Counted from the first letter of the stretch, positions 48,917 through 61,114 are shown. The stretch: DNA of 64,000 nt from Glossina fuscipes (GCF_014805625.2 NW_023998415.1:38112228-38176227), one strand, 5' to 3'. Notes: generated by a model from the sequence alone, not told the origin. Numbers and translations: made by a program.

Positions 48917-49045
48917 TTTGTCAAAATGTTTGCAACGCCCAGGAGGAAACTTCGAAGGCCCCACAAAATATATGTATTCTGGGGCAACATCAAATTTTGA
49001 ATCGGTTAAGGCATGTCCGTATGTCTACTGGTCCGGTTGTCTGTC
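48917..49045 (-). repeat. Dispersed repeat family B, reverse copy
   Basis: TTTGTCAAAATGTTTGCAAC, GCCCAGGAGGAAACTTCGAA, then GGCCCCACAAAATATATG, GAATCGGTTAAGGCATGTCC and GTCTGTCCGTCCG. This is the reverse complement of the family B end at 19635-19740 with about two thirds identity by eye. The overlapping 128- and 147-codon frames in this area are repeat sequence and are not called as genes. Confidence 0.65.
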
Positions 49046-51523
49046 CGTCCGTTTCTGTAATGTCAAATGTCAAAAATGACAAATTTGCAGAAGAATTTGA
49101 ATATGACCTAAACCGGCCAAAGGACGTGTGTACAATGCCCCCACGCATATGCAACAAAAACTGTGAATACCTATTCTTTCCGTATTTTTTGCTGTGGATT
49201 GGAACTAAAGTATTTCTAAGATCGTGATAATTTGGTTCCCTGTATAAATATTTCTTGTTACTCGGTAATGTCCTTCTGAAGCCCGTGACTAGCAAGGCAG
49301 CCAGACGTATTAAAAAAGGAGGATGGTAGCTGTCTTTCAGTGAAACGAATGGCTCGACAGGGCCAATATGTACTGTTGTGTTGTTCGAGACGATCAAGTT
49401 TAATAAATTACGACTGTGTTGAAAAAGGCGCAACTCTCATATTTGATCGAAAAGCGTATCATTTAAAGTAGGAATAGAATTAGGCGGGAAATAGGCAATA
49501 CTCTCGTTGGGGGACTATATGTGACCTGCGCCAGGTTTTAATCTCCCAACGCTTACTTTAATTTTTTCCTTTTTTAATTTTTCTTTTCTCCTTTTCTCTA
49601 TTGTACCTCAACAAATTTAGTTTATAGATACTTGTTCTAATTAGGAAAATAAAGGAAAATAAACTATGACTGCTTAAATGTGTTCGAGCTCTGATTTCTG
49701 AAGAAGTAGGTCCAATATTCATTGGTCTCCCCAACGAAATCCTATTTCCATTTACTGCTCATAATTGCGTGCGGTATCTGAAAATAAATATATATTAGTA
49801 TTCGACATAAACAAACTACCCCGACTGTTGCCGATCGGTCGACATCGTGGGATGCAAATATGCATGCGCTCACACCCAGATTACACTTAACTAAAAGCAT
49901 TTACTTTAGATAGTCAATATCCAGGCTCTCATTTGGCTAACTATCATATATATCCAGTGCTGGTAGTCCGCACACTACACATCGTCATAGTAAGATGAGA
50001 GGAGGCGGTTTTTCGTTTTGTAGTGTACGTTCGCTCATTGAAAAAAAAAAAAAAAACACAAATTTTCACTATCCTTAGATTCGAAGATATTCCACTGTTG
50101 CTATTTAATGAACTTCAGATCCAGTATAGTTTGAGTTGCATACTGTTATGTTATTCCTTTCTAATGTAAGACAAGAAAATGAGCATATTACTTAATATTC
50201 CCTGCTGTCAGTTAATCTAAACTAAAAGTCTGCAAAGAATGTATTTCGATATAATGATGGGTAACAACTAACGTTGTTAGTAATAATTTGTCTTTCTAAA
50301 TAAATGCTCGAACTATTAAAATTCTATTTTATATAAATTGATTTTAAGTAAGTCCTGAGCATTTTAACAAACTGTATTAACGGCATTTATAGTGTTATAG
50401 TCCACTAAAATGAAATCATATGTTTTCATAGTTACGACTTTTCAACTTAGACGTCAGTTTTAGTAAAGCTTCACAGTTCGAAAGAAATTCAAATTCATTT
50501 TATTGAAATTTTCATTTTAATTGTATTTGAAATTATTTTGATGAAATTTATGGCCCATTTCCGGTTGTCTTTTGTTCATTGCTAACATCAGATTTTTTTT
50601 TATTTTTTTTTTTTTTTATATCTACATTTCATGAAAGCTCAGGGTCAGTAATAAAGCGCATTGAACTAGTTTAATGCCTCATCATCTGCTCTGAATGTAC
50701 GTTAATCTAAAAAGACCGAAGGATAAACAGATGACAAAGAAAAAAAAAAAAAAAAAAAACGAAATAAAAAAAGTAAGAAAGAAAAGTCCACCAAACAAAA
50801 GTACCGACCGAATTCAACACAAGAAAAACCAAAAAAAAAAAAAAAAAACAGGAACACCAACGGCTGTCTTAATCATTAACAGCCATTGCTTGTCATTGGT
50901 TGGTCAATGACAAACAACAAAATGCTCTGAGGCATGGGGCTCAGCGGACAACAATCAACTCAATGTTATACAAACGACAAACTAACATTCACAGCTTAAC
51001 GTAATGTGCGACACCGTAAAACTGAAAAAGGGTTATATTTACTTGGCACCGAATCGCTGTAAACAATCACTTGTACTGTAATGCAAAAATACTCTGTCGT
51101 ATGAGTAATATTTGTTGCTTGCCATAAAAGCAAGCATTCTTACATACTTAGTTACTACGTTGTATTTACGTACTTTATATACAATTTTCCTATATATTCG
51201 GTATTCATCATTACCGTTTAGGTCTATCTATATAAAGCAAACTTTATCAGATCGTACTTCAATACGTTACACAAATTTTGCAATGAGTAATGTCAATTTT
51301 AACACACGCACAGACGGATGACCATGATAAACATATTTAAGCGGCGATAACTTAATATTCATATACTCTTGTCATATATCAGCATATGGGACGAACTAAA
51401 GCTAAATTTATTATTTGTCCATTGATGGTCTCTTTTTTCTGCGCTAAAACTATTTGGCCAAATTCATATACATTAAGTGTTTGCATGTAGTTTGATCATA
51501 TCTTTTTTACTTAAAAAAGGCTT
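49046..51523. other. Non-coding stretch with A-rich tracts
   Basis: A slightly G+C-richer part at 49260-49560 is unidentified. A16, A20 and A18 tracts lie at 50041-50056, 50740-50759 and 50831-50848. The 71-codon lysine-rich frame at 50695-50910 is these A tracts translated. Confidence 0.5.
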
Positions 51524-51950
51524 TCATTGTGAAAAATTGCTACAATTTTCTACAACTATTTCCCATCTTTCTGGCAATATGGCGATACCATATCGAAAGA
51601 ATCGTCCTGGTTTGGCGGCGATACAATTGGACTCAGTGGATTCAGTTTCGACCTTCTTCAGCATTTCGGAATTGTGTGCCAGTCAAGCCATACAGCATCG
51701 ATTTGAACAAGTGGTAATCAGGAGACGGTATGTCTGATGAGTATGCTGGATGCGTCAGAACTTCCCATCCGAGCTGCAAGGGTGTAGCCTTGACAACTGT
51801 TAGGACGTGTGGCCAAGCGTTGTCATGCAAGAGGATGTCTTTGCGCCGTTTAACCGTTATTGCTTGTCCTTTTTTGCAACAATACATCGTTCCATTTGTT
51901 CAACTGATGTCGGATGTCGGTAGACACCTGCAGTAACGGTTTTATTCAAA
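51524..51950 (-). pseudogene. Mariner transposase C-terminal relic
   Basis: Read on the minus strand, it starts near 51950 with NKTVTAGVYR and, after a frame change, RHQLNKWNDVLLQKRTS, as in the segment before the catalytic HDN of mariners. A third frame (51642-51887) gives KDILLHDNAWPHV, GWEVLTHPAYSSD and SPDYHLFKSMLYGLTGTQF. The two catalytic Asp residues (HDN and SPDY) are both kept with exactly 34 residues between them, the D34D signature of mariner. Another frame change leads to AAKPGRFFRYGIAILPERWE, then IVVENCSNFSQ and a TGA at 51524-51526, which is the normal mariner C-terminus. The N-terminal half is absent. At least three frameshifts make it non-functional. Immediately upstream lies a 28S-like fragment, so the element is truncated at or near that junction. 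Confidence 0.87.
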
Positions 51951-52040
51951 CCTTGGCGTTCATTTCTCCCGAAATTTCGGGCCTAGATTATGATTTCATT
52001 TATATGTTGTAAGTTCTAGTCCTTGGCAAGATGCTGTTCG

Positions 52041-52145
52041 GTGTCTTTTAAAGTGGAAAGAAGTGAATATCAACAAGCAGTCACGGGAGTAACTATGACT
52101 GTCTATCAAAGTGCCCAAGTCGTAATGGTAATAGTTAGATCATAG
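52041..52145 (+). pseudogene. 28S rRNA-like fragment around the R1/R2 target region
   Basis: CGGGAGTAACTATGACT at 52084-52100 is identical over 17 bases to the near-universal 28S rRNA core (GGCGGGAGTAACTATGACTC) just upstream of the R2 insertion point. The preceding bases (GTGTC..AAAGTGGAAAGAAGTGAA..CAA) resemble the TGTCAAAGTGAAGAAATTCAA that precedes it in 28S, with small indels. What follows (GTGCCCAAGTCGTAATG) is a weaker match to TAGCCAAATGCCTCGTCATC. It is not a functional rRNA gene. It may be an rDNA fragment captured during retrotransposition or repair. The identity of the 17-mer is certain. The wider alignment is from memory of conserved 28S sequence. Confidence 0.5.
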
Positions 52146-52840
52146 ATGTGCCTTATGGTTCCTGGTGGGCGGTAGTCACGCAGGAAAATTCTCTTCCTCG
52201 CTAATCGAGTTGACCAAATGGTCAACGGTTGATGGAGAGACTTTTCCGTGTCCGCTGGCTAACGAGAAAGGCTTGGACTATCTACAATTTGACGACAAGT
52301 TTTCTGATGGATAGCTTAAGAGTACACGGGAAGAAGCTTGCTATTAGCACTTTTTTTCTCATACTCTATTGCTATGTAGGAAATACAAATCATTCGTTGC
52401 TGTTTCGCGACTGACTATGTAAAATACGTTAATATAGTAATAGTCGAGCGCATGGGTCACCAGCATGTCAGATATAGCATCCGACACAAATATATCTTGA
52501 AGAAGGATAGTCTGGTGTTGGCCGGTCGGGATTGTATGGTTGATCCGAAGGCAAGAGTGACAATGTCGCGTAAAGTAACGCTATAGTCTAAATTTAAGCT
52601 CCGCTGGAGTCAGGAGTCCACTCAAAAAGTCCCGAGTACCTGCGGGGAGAGGTGATAGCATTGGTGCACTGCTATGCCAATGTGTAAGCCCTGGCCGTAC
52701 GGAGCCTCGGGGGATCTCGTGGTGGTTGTGGTTTTCATCATTCCTAAAGCGAATAATTGACAGATAATGATAGGCTTCAACATTCCCCGGAGTGCGTTCA
52801 CTGGGCCATACACAATAAATACATGCGGTTTCTTTAGTAC
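52146..52840. other. G+C-richer island of unknown origin
   Basis: Around half G+C by eye at 52540-52740, in strong contrast to the flanks. It contains a perfect inverted repeat GTTGACC-AAAT-GGTCAAC at 52209-52226. One frame, 52440-52590, includes GRDCMVDPKARVTMSRK. I do not recognise a protein. It is likely the untranslated or decayed part of a transposon, possibly linked to the adjacent 28S-like fragment. Confidence 0.35.
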
Positions 52841-54011
52841 AGTTTGGGACCCTAGCTTATTGGGATTGTCTAACTGTCTGCAGTGTGGCGGTTACGCAAA
52901 ATTAATCCGTATATCATTGAGGACCGTGAGGTAAAGTTTATAACCGGTACTCAAATTAAAGGAAAGGAACATCTGTCAACAAGCAGCAGTTTTTCTGTTT
53001 TAAATTGGAAAATATGCAGCACACACACACACATACGAATGCGATTAAATTGGCTTTGGTAGAAATTTCACTAAACTATGTAACGCCTAGAAAGTGCTTT
53101 CACGAAATTTCGTGCCAAAAATTTGAATTCTGAGCGCGGTGTATATTCTTATTTCTTATACGTTCATCCGTATACAGCAAAAGCAACGCGGTAAATAATC
53201 TTCAACCTGAACGGGGAAGTTCTGTTCTATTGCGCCGTATTCGCTACACCTGGCTCCTCACCTCTTCCTTGTGATTTAAGCAGAAAGAACAACGTCTTCC
53301 GCGTGTGATGTTTCTTGGCTCTCAAATACCATTCGCTGTTGTTGCATGAAGATTTTACAGCTGAAGCAACATTCATAGATAAAGTACGGACATCTTTTAC
53401 ATTTCAAGCTCTATCTTATAGATTTAAATTGTAATGAAACCACTAAGTAATATGTCGCTAATTTCATCAATAATGGCCACAAAGCTGGTAAAAGTTTTGT
53501 TGTTTTTATCAAAAAAAAAAAAAAAAAAAAAAAAAGCTCTAAAATATCTTTGCGCAAAGTGCATAAATATTTTTACGGAATCAATTCAACAATGAGTGCG
53601 TTGCGTTAAAAGTTTACACTCGCTATTAAAACTTTTTATGCTATCACTCTACACACTAACCGGTCACTAAGGTGAATATCTAATAATATTGACAATGAGT
53701 TTAGTAAATTTTAACTTATCGCACTTGCAAATGCAAAAGCAATGACACCAAAATAACAATAATAATAACAATAACAATAATAACAATAAATGTGTAAATG
53801 GAAAACCAATTTACGTAAAATGCTATTTTATTATAATTCAATTTAATATTCCATTAATTTATTGAAACGTTTTGCGATTTAAATGTCGGCATATAAAAGT
53901 CCGTAATCGTTTTCATATACATATATGGCTATGAATTTCGTATATTTATATATAAATTCATATGTTTGTTCTCATTTAGTGTACAATAATTTTCCCTCAC
54001 GGTCGCAGCAC

Positions 54012-54035
54012 CTCTCTCTCTCTCTCTCTCTCTCT
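54012..54035. repeat. (CT)n microsatellite
   Basis: Uninterrupted alternation of C and T over 24 bases. Confidence 0.9.
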
Positions 54036-54540
54036 GTCTATACGAACGGTTGGGTACTAAATAAATAATTATGATCAGAAAATCTGGTTTAATTGCTGTC
54101 TATTTAAGGCAGTGAAAAGCACATGCAAACGGCAGCCGTTTATGTAGGAGTGTGCATGCATAGTTACTTACATTGAAATTGAAGCAAAGCAATGTCTACA
54201 AAACAGAAACACAAAACGCAAACGATACTTGCGCACGTAAAACACATTTATACACATTAGGCAAAAATAGTTTTTCTACGTTTCGCACCGCAAACTCTGG
54301 CAGCTTATAAACCATAAATATATTTATTTGTTTGCATATAAACTGAATCGAACATACACTCCTTCGTATGGGCACGTTGTGCACGTAAGCAAATGAGTTT
54401 AATTACTTTAATAATGGAATTGTGTTCCCCAAAACAAAAAACAAAAAACCAAAAAAAAAAGAAAAAAGTCAATAAAATTCATTAATTGCTGGCAATAATG
54501 TTAAATGAGCGAAAATTTAAGTGCCTAAGCAATGGCTTTA

Positions 54541-54576
54541 CTACCACTACTACTACTACTGCTACTGCTACTACTA
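54541..54576. repeat. CTA/CTG triplet array
   Basis: CTA triplets with CTG interruptions, complementary in composition to the TAG/CAG array at 16981-17125. Confidence 0.9.
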
Positions 54577-56450
54577 GGTGAATGTTATATGCGAAGGAAA
54601 TGAAACTATTGTTGAAACGTACACCATCAGCTAAACTATGGAGGCTACGATGTGCAACGAAACAAAATTTAGGGCACCCATTGTAAATGTTACTTGGTTT
54701 AATCTTAAGATTACCTAACTAATGCGATTACAACAATGTAAAGAAGAAACTCTTAATAAAATTACCTCTCATCTTTTTCGGCCTACTGCCGAATTATGTC
54801 TGTGTAAATTAAATTCACATTCTCCCTTGCTTGAGATACTCACATTAGTGATCAGCGTAAGATTTTGCTGCAATGCTTCCATGTGAAATTTAGTATAAGT
54901 AGCTTCTTAGTTGAATTCTAATATTCGAGTGTTCCACTCATCTTCACGTGCATCTTAGATACAAAATCACAACTTATACGTTATAATAGCAGATTTTCGT
55001 TTCCAAAACAGCGATCGCCCATCCACGGTCGACAAAAATGCCGTCTACTGTCTTTAAGATATGTTCGGTTGAAACTTAAAACGAATACTTCGCTAAGCCG
55101 GCTAGAAACCTACCGTAAGCAGTGCACCAATCGATAAACAAGCCTGCGCACATTTAACAAAGTCTATTCCTGCAAAGAATTCAAGCTTTCTTCTATTTTT
55201 TATTTTTTTTAACCAAAAATCAAAGATCTATATATACATCATATGATAAGCAAAACAATAAAAGCAATGGATATATAATCATCTAGTTACTTTTTGAAGA
55301 TAACACTGTAAAGAAATGGAAGTAAAGTCATAAGATTTTCATATCCCCCTTCAAGTTTAGAGGACAATTGAGGACAACTTTCAATATTTTGGAAATTTTT
55401 GCTTTTTTTTTTTTGCTAGCTTAACAAATGTTTTGAACGTTTTAGAATAAGTGGAAGAAGAACATTCTACCTAAAAGAAATTTTCTTCTTGAAATTCAAA
55501 TATTTTCTCTAAACGCTCCCGAATGACAAAGACATGCTAGTCTCTTCTCGCTGCTAATTTATAATTTTTTTATTATATCAACAGACGTATTTAGACAGTG
55601 TCTACGTGGATTTAAAAGTTTTTGCAAGCGAAATTACTTTAGCGCAAACATCATCGAGAGGATCGCTGACTAGATAGAGATAGAAGGTGAGAGTGATGTG
55701 AAGGGAATCCATGCGGCTACCAAGAAACAAAAAGCATCTTCTAAAGTTTCTTGTGTTAACTGTAATGTAGATTCTGCTAGTCTGGTATATTGCTTTTTCT
55801 CACATTTCATAACACGTACAATGTATATCCGAGTCTCGCTCTGACAGATACTTGCAATCGGTACGTTCTAGTATAAAAAAAGGAAAATTTGCGATTAATG
55901 AAATGTTTACTTATTGTTATAATAAAAAATAATTTCAATGAAAATATTCCTTTGTTTTTCTTAGAAATTTCATTTATTTTTTTTTTGTTTTTGGTTAAGA
56001 GTTCAACTCTTTCGGAAATTCGCTAATCACTAAAGGGCCAATATTTTTAAAATGCTTGATTACTGATTTTTATATACTCAACCACTTTCTCGCATACTAT
56101 CCTTGTGTTACGTTCGCTTCCCTTCAAAGGAATTGTCAAAAAACATTACATCACTTAGGGGTAAGGTATAACAATTGTACGCGGATGTATACTATACTCA
56201 GACGGACTCATGATAGATCCGCCCTTAACCAACACCCACTGAATCGTAGCCATTTTCTGAGTTCATTTCAATAGGCTGCAGATTGCAGTTTAGGATACAT
56301 TCTGACGAAATTTGGTGCATAGACATGTTTTTTGCTCCAACAAGGAATACATTTCATGCTGTAATGGATCGCATCATTACGAGTATAAAAGAGTCGACCT
56401 AAAGCAAACATAATTTTCACACTTTTTGTATTGTAGTCGAGTGCTCAGAA

Positions 56451-56512
56451 AGAGAGGCACAGAAAAAGAAAGAAAAGAAGAAAGACAGAGAATAAAAAAG
56501 AAAGAAAGAAAA

Positions 56513-56563
<51 letters not shown>
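56451..56563. repeat. Polypurine (GAAA)n/(GA)n tract ending at an assembly gap
   Basis: An almost pure purine strand: degenerate AAAG units that pass into (GA)n, ending directly in the N run. True length is unknown because the assembly breaks inside the repeat. Confidence 0.9.
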
Positions 56564-56573
56564 NNNNNNNNNN
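56564..56573. other. Assembly gap (10 N)
   Basis: Ten N bases within the GA repeat. Two overlapping reading frames run through it, which makes them unreliable. The gap size is probably nominal. Confidence 0.99.
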
Positions 56574-57829
56574 CGAAATATTCAGTATATCTTGTTATAT
56601 TAAAGTTATATTTAATGTTTTGCCCATATACAGTATACATATATATTGCACAAAAACTTAAGTAGATGCACAGAAACCTGTTAAGCGTTGATGCGAACAT
56701 TAAAAATTCCATCAGAGACAATTAATTAAAATTCCGGTATACCATTAAAAAGAAAATAAAAGGAGGCGATCACTCAAGAACATATATCCAAAGGCATGGG
56801 CATGGATGATAAGTATTGTGTACACATGTTTAAATTGATATCTCAGTTACTTAACTTGTAACCACATCTATAGGCAATCACTCGCGTGTATACATAAAAG
56901 GTCATCGTATGTAAATATAAAACGAAAACGAAAGAGCGTTGAGAGCACGGTCAACTGAACGATAATAACAGCAATAAGAGAGGACACGTGCGTTATTGAC
57001 GTTAACAACTTTACCAGTAAGCATTTCTTGTTTATTCATAAACGCACACACATGTATATACGTATCATTATATATTTATTTATTATACATTAATGCACAC
57101 AAACAACATTGTAAATATATTTAATATGTGTGCGTGTGTTACGTGATTGTTTGAATGGCAAGTGTAAATAATTGTGTTAAGAGGATTTTAACTTGCAATT
57201 GACAAGTCAGCTGGTGTTACATGCTCTAAAGACCCAGATGTTTTATTGAAATAAAACCACATTTAAACACAATACGTAAAACGACTTTACCAAGGAAGGA
57301 TCCCAGCACTTAAAGCTGCTTGATTTTCCGATACAAAAGTACCTCGAAAAAAATCTATTCTATGGGCGTACTTAACGGGAGAAATAGAAACAAAAAAAAA
57401 AAAAAAAAAAAATGAGTAAGAATTTTTCTTCAATTTTCAAAAATTATATATTGAGGTATTTCCACATCATCATGCAAAATCTCTCCTTCAGTTCTACAAA
57501 TTTACTGTGCACAACGACATAATACTCGAGGCTTAAATGACATTTCCCGTTACACCACAAAAGATGAAAACCCATGAAGCAATTATTTCTAGCGTTTTAA
57601 CATTACAACAACAAAACAACATTAGATTTACTACATGACCGATGAAGGTGGGTACCCTTACATAATGGAATTTTACAATATGTTTGAACCTATAGGCCAG
57701 TAACCAACGGCGACTTTTCGTGCATTCATAGAGGCAAAAAGATGAGATGACCCTCTTAGTCTGTACGTGCTGTAATGAGCCATTAATGGATTCACCTCTT
57801 TCATTGTCGCTCAAAGAGTATCAGCGAAA
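56574..57829. other. AT-rich non-coding stretch, possible tail of the piggyBac-like element
   Basis: No gene is recognisable. The antisense 93-codon frame at 57533-57814 lies just beyond the piggyBac-like relic and could be its decayed C-terminus, but the cysteine-rich finger typical of that family cannot be read. An A21 tract lies at 57392-57412. Confidence 0.4.
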
Positions 57830-59802
57830 TCATTGAGCAACTAAACAATCTATGATAGTTGTTTGTTTAGGATGCCCTTTTATAACTACCCACGAATGTA
57901 TTACAGCAAGTTCCAATAGATCATAGAAAAGGCTGAGCTACGATTTGAAGCTTTCGACTCTTACCGACCAAAGTAGCTATCCGCTAGCTACACTCTTCCC
58001 ATGTGCATATTACTCTCTTGACCTGTTGTTGGATAAGAAATATCGATATTTTGCTTTCGTCGCTTATCATATTGACGGATATTGTCTACTGGCTGCGAGC
58101 CAATATGTGTACATAACAATGTAAGAACCTAGTTGTCTTTTTACATTGTCGCTGAAAAGGCAACGCCATCATGGTGTGAATTTATTTCCTCATAAGTTGC
58201 CCTAGGTACCGTTGTCTTCACTTGATACCTCTTACCGGCGAGTTTGGAACTAGGAAATTCTGTTGTGCAGTTCCGAGACAATGGATGCGTCGTTTCGACA
58301 AATAGTATGCCAGGGGCATGATGTGTAAAAATTGTTAAAAACCCATATATGATTTCTCATTCTTACGACGTTATTGTTGACTGTCGCATCTAGTTTATTT
58401 CTTTTGTCCGCTTCTTCGTAATCCACTTCGAAACCTATGGTTTCGCTTAACAATTTTTGCTAAGAATGCAATCTTGCATCATTTGGATTGTTATTCTTTC
58501 TTCGCGCATGAAAAAGCATTTGATAAAAGGAGATTTTGTGTGACGTAGCCTTCGACAAGTTTGTTTTGATGGCGAGGTTTCATGAAAGGAAAGACGGCCG
58601 ATCCGGCATTTAGAGGTGTGGAGAGAAAAATTGAAAAGATAACAAGAAAATCTTGTTTGAAGAATAACCAGATAAAGAAATTTATTTAAAATCGTGTGCA
58701 TTCTTCTTTTTTTTTTACATTGGTTTTGTGGCTACAAGTTTTGTGGTGAATCATTAAATTAGATAAATGAAGTTTAAATATTAATGGCTAAAGCAAGCAA
58801 GCATAACATCAGAGAAAAGGAAATTTTTCTCTTAAAACTTAATTGTATGACTGACTAATGGACAAAGACAAACAAAAGAAAAGAAAATCAAAATTGATTT
58901 GAACTATATGGATGAATAAATGGATGTGTGCGTAATGGAAAAATTAAGACAACCCGAATTATTATCGAAAAAGGAGGCACGTACTAATTGATTTGTGAAA
59001 TAAAAAGAGGAGTAATCGAATAAGAACAAAATGCCATTTAATGCCTTGTTATCGAAATGTTATGAGAAATTTTTCGATATCCAGTGGATATATGTTATCG
59101 ATAAATTTTTAAGAAGAAGCTTGAAATTTTTACTTGCAACGATCAACGAATTCAGAACCTAATTAAGTGGCACTGTTCAGTTGCCCTAACCAAATTGTGG
59201 AAGTCCGTCACCGATTGATTTGTTCGAGCAGACAGGCAGTTAGGATTAACAGACATCGAGTTGCACCTGAAAAAATATGAAGCAAATATATTGCATTTGG
59301 CAAAAACTTTTCATTTAGGTGGTATATTACAGTTCTGATCTAGTGGAAGCGATCGTAATTTGGAAGATTTCATTGGTATTGCCAGTGTCACAGGTTTCTT
59401 ATGACCTCAAAACAATTCACCAGCATAGCGTTCTTTATTGGTTCGCTAGAGAAATATTGAACCGACATTATGAACACAATGCCGATGAATTCTTTTAATT
59501 TGCAAACAGTTATCACGATAGACCACGATGGGTTTTGTTTGACTGGCATAGAGATTAGTTTCGTGGACAATTTAATGAAGAAAATCATAATTAAAATAAT
59601 GGAGAAAATATATGAAGGGCGGATCAAAGTTGGCTATATTCGGATCTAATGTTCTAAGTTTGTCGCTTATTATAGAAGCATCATAATATACGTAGTTTTT
59701 GTTCCAGATAAGACCACGCCTATTAAATAAATTTCTAAAGTTAGATTGACTTTTATTTGGGACAGAATTTTCTTATTCGCCTATCATGTCCTCGCCGTCC
59801 AT
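57830..59802 (-). pseudogene. piggyBac-like transposase relic, nearly full length
   Basis: A dead piggyBac-superfamily transposase on the minus strand, with blocks in the right order over about 2 kb. The start is an acidic MDGEDMIGE at 59802, then a stop. FDPPFIYFLHYFNYDF and HETNLYASQ (59529-59630) match the iF..FF..E..TN.YA block. KEFIGIVFIMSVQYF (59450-59500) is the ExxxFIGIxxxM block. YDRFH*IRTVIYHLNEKF lies at 59306-59360. WVFNNFYTS (about 58325-58350) is the DNFYTS block with the catalytic Asp changed to Asn. PLAYYLSKRRIHCLGT follows in another frame. KDN*VLTLLCTHIGSQPV comes next, then NMHMGRV*LADSYFGR at about 57963-58010, the MGGVDLxDSxIGR block with the Asp lost. FYDLLELAVIHSWVVIK (57878-57940) is the conserved helix after it. 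Several stops and at least three frameshifts occur. Family length (550-650 residues) fits. TTAA-flanked ends were not found. Confidence 0.88.
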
Positions 59803-61110
59803 TAAAAATCTCACAGGGTTTTCCTAGGGCTCATCTAAATTCTATTCACGGCATCCCGTTTTTTACAAGCAAACTAGGACATTACGACTGTGGATTTGCG
59901 CTCATGAGAATCCAAATCATCAAATATGAAATAATGGCAACAACTTGAATGACTTTGTGATTGAATAACAGGACCGGCTTTGCATATTGATGTACAATAC
60001 TGCGTTTTTCTTCCATAAATTTATCGATATATATAAAAATATAAATATTACTCGTTAGTCTTACTTCGTTTCTATCCGAAACCAATTTTTTTATATGTTT
60101 TTGCTAATTTTTATGCAGATAATAGTAATTCAAAACACGCGCCGAAATGAAATTTTACACCGATAGAGCGCGAGCAATGAAAATTGTCATCGACCGATAA
60201 AGAAATAAACTATCAAAGATTCAAGTTGAGTTCGCAAAAAAAATTGCAAGAGAAACACTATGTCAAGATTGCTACCTAAAGGGATATGAGGTTTTAAAGA
60301 TACGATGTTGATCTACAATACTAGGCATTTAAGGGTTAAAATCACGCTTGAAAATAAGTTGATCACAATCAGATAAATGCTGCTATCATCAGCATGCTTT
60401 TGTATTGAGAAAAGTCACTCAAACCTTTTTCAGATATTGTTCCATTTTGTTTTAGAGAATGAAATACAATCTAAAAGGGGAAAAGTCTGTGGGCTACGAG
60501 ACATTTGACTGAATTCAAGCCTTGCTTTTATAGCTTCTGGTCGTTTTCTACTGGGGTTTTTTAATTTTTTTCCCAATATAATGATGAAACTGTATTCTGC
60601 TTAGAAGACTGATGATATAAGCGACAGTTAATAATATTCTTCAGTTATTCAAATTCATAAATATATCTACGGAAACATGGCGTTACAAGTCGATGCTCTG
60701 TTATCTAGTTTTCGTCTTTCCGAGGTGTGCTATTGCGGTGCTAAATACGGTGATATGATCTGTCATATGCTTATAAAATATCGACTTTGACCGGTCTGTA
60801 ACGGATTATAGTTTTTCTAATAATATTTTCATCAGCTACAGCATTTTTTTTTATTAAGACACTAAGAAAGCAAACTATTGAGTAAAATGAGAAATATCTT
60901 CGAAGTAAAATATAATTGATTTCCTTTTAAAATTTGCAATTTTTCTGCACTTATGTTATAATGTCAAACATATTTAAGAAATCAAAAGTGAATCAAACGC
61001 AATCATACAAAGGGAGTCAGTTAAAAATACACCTTCACACAAATGGGGTAACAGTGAAGTGACACAATTTTTATATAAATATAAGTGTACCTGCATACGT
61101 GCATTGTATA

Positions 61111-61114
<4 letters not shown>

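Larger units (their letters stand above)
52841..56450. other. AT-rich non-coding stretch with simple repeats
   Basis: No gene is recognisable. Contains an A25 tract at 53511-53535, an interrupted (AAT/AAC)n tract at about 53751-53790, a (CT)n run at 54012-54035, and a CTA/CTG array at 54541-54576. Confidence 0.5.

Noticed and set aside
48841..49433. Overlapping 128-codon (+) and 147-codon (-) frames as genes
   Set aside because: They run through a reverse copy of dispersed repeat family B and show no domain.
56377..56721. 114-codon antisense frame across the N gap
   Set aside because: It depends on ten unknown bases and on a purine repeat.
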